Below are positions 41,346 to 50,436 of a stretch of DNA of 64,000 nucleotides, one piece after another (within the stretch, counting starts at the first letter, position 1; every line of letters begins with the position of its first letter). The position numbers and the translations under genes were made by a program. This stretch comes from Chryseobacterium taichungense (lineage in GTDB: Bacteria; Bacteroidota; Bacteroidia; Flavobacteriales; Weeksellaceae): NCBI RefSeq assembly GCF_900109935.1, contig NZ_FOBV01000009.1:1-64000 (forward strand). The letters are read 5' to 3'. The notes beneath the pieces were generated by a model. That model did not search any database, was not told where the DNA came from, and was given only the letters and a program-made list of their open reading frames with translations.

Positions 41346-43061
41346 ATGCTAAATCCAACAACACCAGGTGTTTCAGTTGAAGAAATTACCAGGCTTCCCA
41401 ATTCAGTTTCATTAATTGATACGGCTATTCCGGTATTCATCGGATATACTGAGATGATGCCCGCTGATCATACTGAGCCTTTGAATATCAGCTCTCTTTT
41501 GGAATATGAAAAAAAATTTGGAAAAGCAAAAGGAGAACATATCCAAATCAAAGACAAAGTAAATAAAGGTATAGAACTTATAGCGCCGGAAGTACAATTT
41601 TTAATGTATTATTCACTTCAAATGTACTTTGCTAATGGTGGTGGTCCGTGTCAGGTTTTTTCAGTAGGAAATTATACCTCCGGAGAAATTAAACTTGTCG
41701 ATTTATCTACCGGCTTGGGAGTGATTAAAGATACATTTGATCCTAAAATTATTGTTTTTCCCGATGCTGTGTCGATGGCCGAAGCCGATTTTTACAGTAT
41801 TTATAATCAGGCAATTGATAAGGTCGAATCACTAGCGAAAAACTGGTTTATATTATTAGACACGTATCACGGAAATTCTTTCATCCAATCAGACAATCTT
41901 AATACGATTGGCAATTTCAGAAAAGAAATAGCACTTACAACACACGCTGCAGCGTATTTTCCGCACTTAACAACCATTCTGAATTATACGTTTGATGAAA
42001 CAAATACACCTATCATTCACACCGGACTGCAAGAAAACGGACAGACCAGTGCCAGTTTATATGCAGGTGAAATTGCCGCTTTAGAAGAATTAAAAAACCT
42101 GGCAAGTGAAGAAATTATAAGTGGACCTGCCAATGGTTTTGTACTGGGAGATTTATTAGGCCAGGCGATTGCTATCGCAGAAGAAATCAATGAAACTGCT
42201 GACGAAGGTGATGCAAAAGGTAATTTAATTCATGCCATTGGAGAGGCAAAAGCCGTATTGGAAGCCATCTATGACGGAACAATTGATGATTTTCTGGTGC
42301 CTGATGATTTAGATGCAGATACACCGGTCTTCAGTGGCGAATTTGAAGCTTTGAAAACGGCAATTCTTGCTGTAAAAGATGAAGTAGGAGCAGCAAATGG
42401 TATCACGATGAGAGATTTAGAATCAGTCAATTCCGCATTATACAATCAGATAAAAAAAGAAATGGCATCCCTGCATGTTGTGTTACCGCCTTCTTCAGCA
42501 ATGGCAGGCGTATACGGAAGGATAGACAGCACAAGAGGAGTCTGGAAAGCGCCGGCCAATATCAGCCTTAATTATGTTATTGCACCGACCGAAAAAGTTT
42601 CGGACAAAGAGCAATCGGATCTGAATATAAATGATTCAGGATCAATAAATGCTATCAGAACTTTTACCGGAAAAGGGACTTTAGTCTGGGGAGCCAGAAC
42701 CTTTGATGGAAGAGACAAAATAGAGACTGAAGACAATGTATGGAAATATGTGCATGTACGTCGCTATTGTGATATGATGAAACAGTCGATAAACATTGCC
42801 CTGCAAACTTTTATCGATGAACCTACCATTCCTTTCACCTATTTACGTGCAAAAACTATGTTGGAAAATTTTCTCAACCAACAATGGATCGAGGGTGCAT
42901 TAGCAGGAAGCACTCCGAAAGAAGCTTACAAAGTAGAGGTTGACGGAACCAAAGATGAAATTAATGATATTAATATTCTAAATGCAAAAATCGAAATAGC
43001 ACTGGTACGTCCGGCAGAATTTATCGTATTAAATTTCTCGCACAAATTACAATTATCTTAA
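41346..43061 (+). CDS. contractile sheath protein 1 (with internal insertion)
   Basis: 571 residues. N terminus NPTTPGVSVEEITRLPNSVS and AIPVFIGYTEMM, the YSLQMYFANGGGPCQVFSVG motif, and the C-terminal domain FTGKGTLVWGARTFDG ... VHVRRYCDMM ... ENFLNQQWIEGALAGSTPKE ... VRPAEFIVLNFSHKLQLS identify a phage-tail-sheath/Afp2-4 family protein. Compared with sheath 3 there is an extra acidic helical segment at residues ~230-355 (GEIAALEELKNLASEEIISG ... AKAVLEAIYDGTIDDFLV), just before the conserved SSAMAGVYGRIDSTRGVW. It is the most diverged of the three sheaths and may serve the baseplate-proximal or distal ring. Confidence 0.92.
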   Translation: MLNPTTPGVSVEEITRLPNSVSLIDTAIPVFIGYTEMMPADHTEPLNISSLLEYEKKFGKAKGEHIQIKDKVNKGIELIAPEVQFLMYYSLQMYFANGGGPCQVFSVGNYTSGEIKLVDLSTGLGVIKDTFDPKIIVFPDAVSMAEADFYSIYNQAIDKVESLAKNWFILLDTYHGNSFIQSDNLNTIGNFRKEIALTTHAAAYFPHLTTILNYTFDETNTPIIHTGLQENGQTSASLYAGEIAALEELKNLASEEIISGPANGFVLGDLLGQAIAIAEEINETADEGDAKGNLIHAIGEAKAVLEAIYDGTIDDFLVPDDLDADTPVFSGEFEALKTAILAVKDEVGAANGITMRDLESVNSALYNQIKKEMASLHVVLPPSSAMAGVYGRIDSTRGVWKAPANISLNYVIAPTEKVSDKEQSDLNINDSGSINAIRTFTGKGTLVWGARTFDGRDKIETEDNVWKYVHVRRYCDMMKQSINIALQTFIDEPTIPFTYLRAKTMLENFLNQQWIEGALAGSTPKEAYKVEVDGTKDEINDINILNAKIEIALVRPAEFIVLNFSHKLQLS

Positions 43062-43138
43062 AAGAATATAATCAATCACGAATAAACATTCGAAGTTCTG
43101 CTTCGAGGTAAATTAATCTTAATTAAAAATTTTAACAA

Positions 43139-44860
43139 ATGAATTACAAAACCCCTGGAGTTTACGTGGAGGAACAGGAAAAATTTCCGCCTTCCGTAGC
43201 GCAAGTTGAAACGGCTATTCCTGCATTTATCGGATATACGGCAGACGGCCCGAAGAATAAACCAACAAGAATCTCTTCTATGTTGGAGTATGAACAACTT
43301 TTTGGAAAAGCAAATCCGGAAATGTTTGCTGTAGCTTTCAAAGACGGCGTTGCTACGGCAACACAAACTAAGGTAAGCGATTATAAAATGTATTATGCCT
43401 TGCAGATGTATTTTGCGAATGGTGGAGGACCTTGCTATATCGTTTCAGTTGGAGATTACAATGATCCTGTGACAGTAGGAACTTCTGCTACACAAGTAGG
43501 AACTTTATTACATGGTCTTGAATTACTTAAAAAAGAAGACGAGCCGACACTTATCATTTTCCCTGATCTTCAGGGGCTGGTACCTTCCGGTGCTGATGTT
43601 ACTGCTGCAGGACAAGCTTCTCAGGTTGCAGAAGATAATGAAGAATTGGCTACCAAGGCCAAAGCCGCTGCCGGAGCTGTTGCGACCGCTGTTGCAACTG
43701 CTGTTGATGGTGGTGGTGATCTGGAAGCTGCTATTACGGCTGCTACGGCTAAAGTTGCTACCTATCCTGTTACTGATACTGACAATCTTGAAGAAGTTAC
43801 GGAAAATCAGGCTGCCCAAGCTGTTGCAAATGCTGTTCAGATGGCGAGTACTGCTGCCGGTGCCAAAACTTCTGCTCAGGCCGCAGCCAATATTTTTAAT
43901 GGAGTATTCAATACTGCTACAGCTATAGCTCAGGCTTCTGTTGAATATTTTGATGTAGTTTCTGATATTAGCCCAACTGATATTGCTAAGGTTTACGCTC
44001 TGTACAACAGTGCTTTGAATCAGGCAGAAGCGATGAAGGATAGATTTGTCATTATGGATGTATTGGATAATTATACTAACTTCAGAGACAGAGTCAATGC
44101 ATCGGGTCTAAAATATGGTGCTGCTTATTATCCAAAATTAAAAACAGTATTAAGCTATGATTACCAGGAAGATGATGTTTTGGTTACCGGTACATTTGGT
44201 ATCTCCAGCTTAGCAGGATTAAAATCAACAAATTCGGATTTCTACAACCAGGCAAAAAATGCCATTGAGTCTAAACAGGTGGTATTGACTCCATCCTCAT
44301 CAATGGCCGGAGTATATGCCAGAGTAGATAGCACTTCAGGAGTGTGGAAATCACCGGCTAATTTAGGTCTTAATCTCGTAGAAGCACCTGCAGTAAAAAT
44401 CTCGAATAAAGAACAAGATGAATTAAATGTAGATCCTGAATTCGGAAAATCCATCAACGCGATCAGATCTTTCACAGGAAAAGGAACCTTGGTTTGGGGC
44501 GCAAGAACATTAGACGGAAACAGCAATGAATGGAGATACATTTCCGTACGTCGTTTCTTCAACATGGTGGAAGAATCTGTGAAAAAAGCAACAGAACGTT
44601 TTGTTTTTGAACCGAATACAGCCAACACCTGGATTAGAGTACAGGCAATGATCGAGAATTTCCTTAATCAGCAGTGGCAGGACGGCGCATTAGCCGGAAG
44701 CAAGCCCGAAGAGGCGTATTATGTAAGCGTTGGATTAAACAAAACCATGTCTGCTCAGGATATTCTTGAAGGAAGAATGAACATCGAGATCGGTATGGCT
44801 GCCGTACGTCCTGCAGAATTTATCGTGCTTCGTTTCTCACACAAGTTGCAGGAAGCATAA
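43139..44860 (+). CDS. contractile sheath protein 2 (with Ala-rich insertion)
   Basis: 573 residues. It has the sheath core (NYKTPGVYVEEQEKFPPSVA; YALQMYFANGGGPCYIVSVG; FTGKGTLVWGARTLDGNS; VRPAEFIVLRFSHKLQEA). An insertion at about residues 150-280 is extremely Ala/Thr-rich (KAKAAAGAVATAVATAVDGG; AAQAVANAVQMASTAAGAKT) and lies after FPDLQGLV, a different place from the insertion in sheath 1. Its last ~144 residues are identical to those of sheath 3 except Ala/Thr at VQ(A/T)MIENF, and the DNA is nearly identical too. Probably a surface-exposed decoration of some sheath rings. Confidence 0.92.
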   Translation: MNYKTPGVYVEEQEKFPPSVAQVETAIPAFIGYTADGPKNKPTRISSMLEYEQLFGKANPEMFAVAFKDGVATATQTKVSDYKMYYALQMYFANGGGPCYIVSVGDYNDPVTVGTSATQVGTLLHGLELLKKEDEPTLIIFPDLQGLVPSGADVTAAGQASQVAEDNEELATKAKAAAGAVATAVATAVDGGGDLEAAITAATAKVATYPVTDTDNLEEVTENQAAQAVANAVQMASTAAGAKTSAQAAANIFNGVFNTATAIAQASVEYFDVVSDISPTDIAKVYALYNSALNQAEAMKDRFVIMDVLDNYTNFRDRVNASGLKYGAAYYPKLKTVLSYDYQEDDVLVTGTFGISSLAGLKSTNSDFYNQAKNAIESKQVVLTPSSSMAGVYARVDSTSGVWKSPANLGLNLVEAPAVKISNKEQDELNVDPEFGKSINAIRSFTGKGTLVWGARTLDGNSNEWRYISVRRFFNMVEESVKKATERFVFEPNTANTWIRVQAMIENFLNQQWQDGALAGSKPEEAYYVSVGLNKTMSAQDILEGRMNIEIGMAAVRPAEFIVLRFSHKLQEA

Positions 44861-45327
44861 AAATTAAATTAAATAACAATTAAATATAAAAAATTATGAG
44901 TACATATCCATTAGTAAAGTTTGCCTTTGAAGTAGATTGGGGCGGAACGAAGGTAGGTTTTCAGGAAGTATCTGGGTTGAATATTGAAGCAGGTCTGATC
45001 GAATACAGACATGGAGCCAGCCCTGATTTCAGCAAGATGAAAATGCCTGGATTAAAAGTTTACAATTCTATTACTTTGAAAAGAGGAACGTTTAAGGCAG
45101 ATAACGAATTTTTTGAATGGTTCCAGTCGATTCAGTTGAATACGGTGGAGAGAAGATCAATTACAATTTCTCTTTTAGATGAAAACGGAGAACCTGCAGT
45201 GACATGGAAAGTGAAAAATGCCTTCCCGCTTAAAATGCAGTCCACAGATCTGAAAGCTGAAGGAAACGAGGTAGCGATCGAAACTCTGGAACTTGCACAC
45301 GAGGGATTAACTATTGAAAATAACTAA
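44431..45327 (+). repeat. ~897-bp direct repeat, copy 1 (sheath 3' end plus tube)
   Basis: From AGATCCTGAATTCGGAAAAT in sheath 2 through the stop of tube 1, the sequence is almost identical to 46239-47136, including the intergenic AT-rich leader of the tube gene (1-nt indel). The boundary inside the sheath is abrupt. Confidence 0.9.
44896..45327 (+). CDS. inner tube protein 1 (Afp1-like)
   Basis: 143 residues of the phage-tail-tube/Hcp-like CIS family: MSTYPLVKFAFEVDWGGTKV, GFQEVSGLNIEAGLIEYRHG, LKRGTFKADNEFFEWFQSI, ITISLLDENGEPAVTWKVKN and a C-terminal strand NEVAIETLELAHEGLTI. Hexameric rings of this protein stack to form the needle inside the sheath. It differs from tube 2 by one residue (Ser versus Pro in VYN(S/P)ITLKR). 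It is placed between sheath 2 and sheath 3. Confidence 0.93.
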   Translation: MSTYPLVKFAFEVDWGGTKVGFQEVSGLNIEAGLIEYRHGASPDFSKMKMPGLKVYNSITLKRGTFKADNEFFEWFQSIQLNTVERRSITISLLDENGEPAVTWKVKNAFPLKMQSTDLKAEGNEVAIETLELAHEGLTIENN

Positions 45328-45351
45328 TTATTAATTTAAAAATCTAAAAAA

Positions 45352-46668
45352 ATGAATTACAAAACACCTGGAGTCTACGTAGAGGAAATCGCAAAATTCC
45401 CACCATCTGTAGCACAAGTAGAAACAGCTATTCCTGCTTTTATCGGACATACAGATAAAGGACCAAGAAATGAGCCGACAAGAATCTCTTCGATGTTGGA
45501 ATATGAAACGCTTTTCGGAAAAGCAAAAAATGAAGCTTTTTCATTTAACATTGTTGATGCAACTTCAAATACACCTAGAAGTGTTGTTGCAACTTTAACA
45601 AGCCCAAGTCCTTTCAAAATGTACTATGCGATGCAAATGTACTTTGCCAATGGGGGAGGACCATGTTATATTGTTTCTGTAAACGGATATGGAACAAATC
45701 CATCGTTAGGAACTGAAACGACTGCCGGCAGCTTATTGTTCGGATTAAAAACTTTAGAGAAAGAAGACGAGCCGACACTTATCGTTTTCCCTGACGCTGA
45801 ATCATTAGGAGCAAATGCATATCCGCTATATAATCAGGCCTTAGATCAGGCAGAAGATTTAAAAGACAGATTTGTGATCATGGATGTAGTCGGATCTGTT
45901 GCTGATTTCAGAGCTGGGGTAACCAAAGCTTTAAAATACGGTGCCGCTTATCATCCAAAATTAGAAACGGCTTTGAGCTACAGTTATGATCCGGCTATTA
46001 TGGTGGGAGCTCAGACTCTGGAATACTGGAAAACCCATGATTCTGAATTGTATAATCTTGCAAAAAATGCTATCGAATCTAAAAGAGTCGTTATGGCTCC
46101 ATCCTCATCAATGGCCGGAGTATACGCTAAAGTAGACAGTACGTCAGGCGTATTTAAAGCACCTGCCAATGTTGGACTAAACTACGTGGTAGCGCCAACA
46201 GAAAAAATCTCTCATGAAGATCAGGAAAGCCTTAACGTAGATCCTGAATTCGGAAAATCGATCAACGCGATCAGATCTTTCACAGGAAAAGGAACCCTGG
46301 TTTGGGGCGCAAGAACATTAGACGGAAACAGCAATGAATGGAGATACATCTCCGTACGTCGTTTCTTCAACATGGTGGAAGAATCTGTGAAAAAAGCAAC
46401 GGAACGTTTTGTTTTTGAACCAAATACAGCCAACACCTGGATTAGAGTACAAACCATGATCGAGAATTTCCTTAATCAGCAATGGCAGGATGGCGCATTA
46501 GCCGGAAGCAAGCCAGAAGAAGCGTATTATGTAAGCGTTGGATTAAACAAAACCATGTCTGCCCAGGATATTCTTGAAGGAAGAATGAACATCGAGATCG
46601 GTATGGCTGCCGTGCGTCCTGCAGAATTTATCGTGCTTCGTTTCTCACACAAATTGCAGGAAGCATAA
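45352..46668 (+). CDS. contractile sheath protein 3 (compact form)
   Basis: 438 residues, the canonical length without insertion. NYKTPGVYVEEIAKFPPSVA, AIPAFIGHTDKGPRN, YAMQMYFANGGGPCYIVSVN, SSSMAGVYAKVDSTSGVFKA, FTGKGTLVWGARTLDG and the C terminus RPAEFIVLRFSHKLQEA mark the sheath family. The N-terminal two thirds differ from sheath 2, whereas the last third is nearly identical to it, a sign of recent gene conversion or duplication. As the smallest copy next to tube genes it may be the main sheath subunit; this is inference. Confidence 0.93.
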   Translation: MNYKTPGVYVEEIAKFPPSVAQVETAIPAFIGHTDKGPRNEPTRISSMLEYETLFGKAKNEAFSFNIVDATSNTPRSVVATLTSPSPFKMYYAMQMYFANGGGPCYIVSVNGYGTNPSLGTETTAGSLLFGLKTLEKEDEPTLIVFPDAESLGANAYPLYNQALDQAEDLKDRFVIMDVVGSVADFRAGVTKALKYGAAYHPKLETALSYSYDPAIMVGAQTLEYWKTHDSELYNLAKNAIESKRVVMAPSSSMAGVYAKVDSTSGVFKAPANVGLNYVVAPTEKISHEDQESLNVDPEFGKSINAIRSFTGKGTLVWGARTLDGNSNEWRYISVRRFFNMVEESVKKATERFVFEPNTANTWIRVQTMIENFLNQQWQDGALAGSKPEEAYYVSVGLNKTMSAQDILEGRMNIEIGMAAVRPAEFIVLRFSHKLQEA

Positions 46669-47136
46669 AAAATTAAATTAAATAACAATTAAATATAAAA
46701 AATTATGAGTACATATCCATTAGTAAAGTTTGCCTTTGAAGTAGATTGGGGCGGAACAAAGGTAGGTTTTCAGGAAGTATCGGGGTTGAATATTGAAGCA
46801 GGTCTGATCGAATACAGACACGGAGCCAGCCCTGATTTCAGCAAGATGAAAATGCCCGGATTAAAAGTTTACAATCCTATTACTTTGAAAAGAGGAACGT
46901 TCAAGGCAGATAACGAATTTTTTGAATGGTTCCAGTCGATTCAGTTGAATACGGTGGAGAGAAGATCAATTACAATTTCTCTTTTAGATGAAAACGGAGA
47001 ACCTGCAGTGACTTGGAAAGTGAAGAATGCCTTCCCGCTTAAAATGCAGTCTACAGATCTGAAAGCTGAAGGAAACGAGGTAGCGATCGAAACCCTGGAA
47101 CTTGCACACGAGGGATTAACTATTGAAAATAACTAA
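46239..47136 (+). repeat. ~898-bp direct repeat, copy 2 (sheath 3' end plus tube)
   Basis: Second copy of the repeat at 44431-45327, covering the 3' third of sheath 3, the intergenic leader and all of tube 2. Differences are scattered third-position changes. Confidence 0.9.
46705..47136 (+). CDS. inner tube protein 2 (Afp1/Afp5-like)
   Basis: 143 residues, identical to tube 1 except for Pro in place of Ser in VYNPITLKRGTF. The two genes and their leaders belong to the ~897-bp duplicated unit. Such near-identity suggests either dosage of the most abundant subunit or ongoing gene conversion. It stands 2 bp before the next tube-like gene, so the two are translated from the same message. Confidence 0.93.
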   Translation: MSTYPLVKFAFEVDWGGTKVGFQEVSGLNIEAGLIEYRHGASPDFSKMKMPGLKVYNPITLKRGTFKADNEFFEWFQSIQLNTVERRSITISLLDENGEPAVTWKVKNAFPLKMQSTDLKAEGNEVAIETLELAHEGLTIENN

Positions 47137-47138
47137 TT

Positions 47139-47606
47139 ATGGCTCTTTTATATCCTCCAACCAGTTTCTCTTTTATTGTTAATGGGATTTCGACAACAGA
47201 GGGTATTGACTCCAGATTTCAATCTGTATCAGGTTTATCCACAGATATTTCAACCGAAGAATATGCCGAAGGAGGCGAAAACAGATTTCTTCATCAGCTT
47301 CCTCTGCGGCCAAAGTATCCCAATTTAGTTCTTAAGCGCGGATTGATCGTAAGTTCCGGACTGATAAGCTGGTGCAGAAATGCCATGGAAAACTTCGAAT
47401 TTGAGCCCAGGAATCTGGTCGTTTCTCTTTACGGAGGACTGCAGTCCACGGCCCCTTTAATGGTCTGGAATGTTGTCGGAGCCTTCCCGGTACGATGGGA
47501 GGTTTCAGAATTCAATGCAGAAGAGAGTAAATTGGCTATTGAAACAATAGAACTGAAATACAGATATTTCACGATACCTTCATCGTTAGCAAGCTTAGGC
47601 TTGTAA
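47139..47606 (+). CDS. tube-like baseplate initiator protein (Afp5-like)
   Basis: 155 residues. The same fold as the tubes is recognisable (PPTSFSFIVNGISTTEGIDS; FQSVSGLSTDISTEEYAEGG; LVLKRGLIVSSGLISWCRNA; MVWNVVGAFPVRWEVSEF; SKLAIETIELKYRYFTI), but the sequence is clearly distinct. In Afp and PVC a diverged tube protein forms the first ring on the hub, connecting spike and tube. Position directly after tube 2 fits this. A 197-bp gap without a gene or clear promoter follows before the DUF5908 gene. Confidence 0.85.
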   Translation: MALLYPPTSFSFIVNGISTTEGIDSRFQSVSGLSTDISTEEYAEGGENRFLHQLPLRPKYPNLVLKRGLIVSSGLISWCRNAMENFEFEPRNLVVSLYGGLQSTAPLMVWNVVGAFPVRWEVSEFNAEESKLAIETIELKYRYFTIPSSLASLGL

Positions 47607-47803
47607 TTTCTAAATCAAATCTGAGCACTTAAAAGTGTGTTTGCCTCAGGATAACTTTTAGCAAAAATATTTTTCACAAAAACAACGGATTGGTCTATCA
47701 CAGGACTGAACACACCCGTTATGTGCTTGGATTTTTTAAAATAAACATGTTAAATCATTGATTTTTAAATATTTAATTTAAAAGTTGATTAAAAACAAAC
47801 GAA

Positions 47804-47965
47804 ATGCCAATAGAAATAAAAGAGCTTCACATTAAAATCAATGTGGACGAGAAAACAGCAGCAGCGACGACTGAAGCATCGGTAGATGTTGAAAAAATCA
47901 TGCGGGCAGTGAGCGAAAGTGTAGAGCAGGCAGTAAATATTCAACAACGAAAAAAAGAAAGATAA
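47804..47965 (+). CDS. DUF5908-type small eCIS protein (Afp6 position)
   Basis: 53 residues: it starts MPIEIKELHIKINVDEKTAA, continues with a helix (VEKIMRAVSESVEQAVNIQQ) and ends RKKER. The stop TAA overlaps the ATG of the next gene (TAATG at 47963-47967), a sign of translational coupling. Small proteins with the MPIEIKELHIK start are recognised as DUF5908 and stand at the Afp6 position in Bacteroidota eCIS. Its role is unknown; assembly chaperone or baseplate plug are options. Confidence 0.8.
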   Translation: MPIEIKELHIKINVDEKTAAATTEASVDVEKIMRAVSESVEQAVNIQQRKKER

Positions 47966-48684
47966 TGAAAGGAGCACTTCAAAAACTTACGATCGGAACC
48001 TATGAAAACTCTGATTATGATAAAAGGATTGAAAATCATGCCTTTACAGCTTTTCTAAATCCTACAGGATATTCTGTAACCTATAAAACGGAACTCGAAA
48101 AACCACTATTACCGGGAGCTGCTAAAACTGACGCAAAATATGTTGCATCACCTTCAACTGATTTACAATTAGAATTTTTATTTGATGGTACAGGTGTTAC
48201 AGAAATCTATTCTGGTAATAAACTGATCAATAAAATTAAAGGAAAAGCTTTTAAAAAAACATCTGTAAAAGATCAGGTTGATGGTTTTTATAAAGCTACA
48301 GGCGAAGTTTCTGGTCCGATACACAAACCTTATAATGTTATTCTTAATTGGGGTGATTTTGAATTTAAAGGCGTGCTGGCAGAATTTACTGTAGAGTATA
48401 AATTGTTTGACAACGAGGGGCAGCCTTTAAGAGCGATCGGAAAAGCAAAGTTTAGTGAATCTATAAGTCCTAAACTGGAAGAAGCAGGAAAGAAAAGTAG
48501 CTCACCAGATCTTACTCACAAAAGAACAGTACAGGATGGAGATACACTACCATTAATGACCGAAAGAATTTACGGAGATTCTAAATACTACCTGGAAGTG
48601 GCTAAAGTAAACGGTCTGATCAATTTCAGACAATTAATTCCGGGACAGGAATTGTTCTTTCCGCCCATAGAAAAAGTTTCATAA
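47965..48684 (+). CDS. eCIS hub/baseplate protein with C-terminal LysM (Afp7-like)
   Basis: 239 residues. The N-terminal domain (KGALQKLTIGTYENSDYDKR; FTAFLNPTGYSVTYKTELEK; LEFLFDGTG) is the CIS tube/hub-associated fold. The C-terminal LysM domain is RTVQDGDTLPLMTERIYGDS ... YYLEVAKVNGLINFRQLIPG QEL. Homologues (Afp7, Pvc7, phage gp53-like) link the spike to the inner baseplate ring. It overlaps the DUF5908 stop by one base and ends 1 bp before the spike gene, hence a tight translational unit. Confidence 0.88.
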   Translation: MKGALQKLTIGTYENSDYDKRIENHAFTAFLNPTGYSVTYKTELEKPLLPGAAKTDAKYVASPSTDLQLEFLFDGTGVTEIYSGNKLINKIKGKAFKKTSVKDQVDGFYKATGEVSGPIHKPYNVILNWGDFEFKGVLAEFTVEYKLFDNEGQPLRAIGKAKFSESISPKLEEAGKKSSSPDLTHKRTVQDGDTLPLMTERIYGDSKYYLEVAKVNGLINFRQLIPGQELFFPPIEKVS

Positions 48685-48685
48685 G

Positions 48686-50431
48686 ATGAATAACAGCGGA
48701 TACATACAAACAGCAAAAAATCCTGACTTAATAACTTTCAAAGTGATGTCCGGAGGCACAGAATTGCCCGGAAAGTACGGTGTGAAAAGCATTGTCGTAG
48801 AAAAAGAAGTCAACAGAATTTCTTATGCCCGCATTGTGATCGTAGACGGAAGCGTACCGGAACAGGACTTTAAATTAAGCAATGAAGATTTATTAATTCC
48901 CGGGAAAGAAATTGAGATTACAGCTGGATATCACTCTGAAGAAGAAACCATTTTTAAAGGAGTTGTTGTAAAGCACAATATCAGAGTCAGAAACGGATCT
49001 TCTTACCTCATCATCGAATGTCGCGATAAGGCCGTAAAAATGACGTTGGGAAGAAAAAGCAAATATTTCTACGACAGTAAAGACAGCGATATCATCGAAG
49101 AGCTGATTGGCAGCAGTGGTGCCACTGCTGATGTAGAGGCCACTTCAAATTCCCATAAAGAACTGGTACAATACCAAGCTTCAGATTGGGATTTTATGCT
49201 GACCCGAGCACAGGCTAACGGAAAGCTTTGTTTTGTTGATGATGGAACGATCAAAGTAGCGAAACCTGATTTCAGTGGCGAAACGGTAGAAACTGTTGTC
49301 TACGGATCATCGGTGCATGAATTTGACGGTGAAATTGATGCAAGGGATCAGTTCAGTAAAATTACCGCCAAAACTTGGAACTATACCGATCAGGAACTGA
49401 CAGAAGTTGAAGCACAGGATCCGGCTATCAGTCTTAATGGAAATCTTTCGTCCGGTGATCTGGCTAAGGTCTTCGGAATTGAAGACTTACAATTGAAGCA
49501 CGGCGGAAATCTTACACAGGGTGAGCTGCAGGAATGGGGCGATGCCAAAGCAACTTTTCAGCAGTTGGCCAAAACCAGAGGAAGAGTGAAATTCCAGGGA
49601 ATTCCATCGGTAAAACCGGGAGTTACATTAACACTTCAGGGAGTAGGAAACCGGTTCAATGGAAAAATATACGTCACAGGTGTCCGTCACGAAATTTTTG
49701 ATGGAAACTGGTTGGTAGATGCACAGTTCGGACTTTCTCCCACATGGTTTTCTGAAACTTATGATGTGAGTGAAATGCCGGGTTCTGGAATTATCCCAAC
49801 TATAAGCGGACTCCATGTCGGAATCGTTTCACAACTGGAATCTGATCCGGATGGAGAAGACAGGATTTTAGTACAGATTCCAATCATTAACAATGAAGAA
49901 GAGGGAATCTGGGCAAGAATTGCCACTCTGGATGCCGGAGAAAACAGAGGATCTTTCTTCAGACCGGAAATCGGTGATGAAGTGATTATCGGGTTTATTA
50001 ATGATGACCCCAATGATGCAGTAGTATTAGGAATGCTGAACAGCAGTACAAAACCGGCTCCTATTGTAGCCTCGGATGATAATCACGAAAAAGGATTTGT
50101 AACCCGAAGCGAAATGAAAATGATCTTTAATGACGATAAAATTTCCTACACCCTGGAAACCCCGAAAGGCAAAAAAATAATCGTCGACGAAGATGCAGAT
50201 GTCATTAAACTGGAAGATGAGCATTCTAATATGCTTACCCTCAATAAAGACGGGATCACTATTGAAAGCTCAAAAGATATCAAGATCAAAGCAAAAGGTG
50301 ATATCAATATGGAAGGCGTTAACATCAACGTGAAAGCCAGCGCACAGTTCAAAGCTGAAGGAAGCTCAGGTTCTGAACTTAAATCAGGAGCAGTGACAGT
50401 AGTTAAAGGATCTCAGGTTAAAATCAATTAA
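48686..50431 (+). CDS. VgrG-like spike/hub protein (Afp8-like)
   Basis: 581 residues. The N-terminal hub domains (LPGKYGVKSIVVEKEVNRIS; QASDWDFMLTRAQANGKLCF, gp27-like) are followed by the gp5/VgrG OB-fold at about residues 374-455 (LHVGIVSQLESDPDGEDRIL VQIP; RGSFFRPEIGDEVIIGFIND; AVVLGMLNSS). The triple-beta-helix spike ends in DGITIESSKDIKIKAKGDIN. It forms the trimeric membrane-piercing spike and receives the PAAR tip encoded immediately downstream. Confidence 0.92.
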   Translation: MNNSGYIQTAKNPDLITFKVMSGGTELPGKYGVKSIVVEKEVNRISYARIVIVDGSVPEQDFKLSNEDLLIPGKEIEITAGYHSEEETIFKGVVVKHNIRVRNGSSYLIIECRDKAVKMTLGRKSKYFYDSKDSDIIEELIGSSGATADVEATSNSHKELVQYQASDWDFMLTRAQANGKLCFVDDGTIKVAKPDFSGETVETVVYGSSVHEFDGEIDARDQFSKITAKTWNYTDQELTEVEAQDPAISLNGNLSSGDLAKVFGIEDLQLKHGGNLTQGELQEWGDAKATFQQLAKTRGRVKFQGIPSVKPGVTLTLQGVGNRFNGKIYVTGVRHEIFDGNWLVDAQFGLSPTWFSETYDVSEMPGSGIIPTISGLHVGIVSQLESDPDGEDRILVQIPIINNEEEGIWARIATLDAGENRGSFFRPEIGDEVIIGFINDDPNDAVVLGMLNSSTKPAPIVASDDNHEKGFVTRSEMKMIFNDDKISYTLETPKGKKIIVDEDADVIKLEDEHSNMLTLNKDGITIESSKDIKIKAKGDINMEGVNINVKASAQFKAEGSSGSELKSGAVTVVKGSQVKIN

Positions 50432-50436
50432 TCATC

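Noticed and set aside
43512..43928. Leu/Arg-rich plus-frame ORF inside sheath 2
   Set aside because: A frame-shifted shadow of the Ala-rich insertion codons (GCT/GTT read out of frame); sheath 2 is open throughout.
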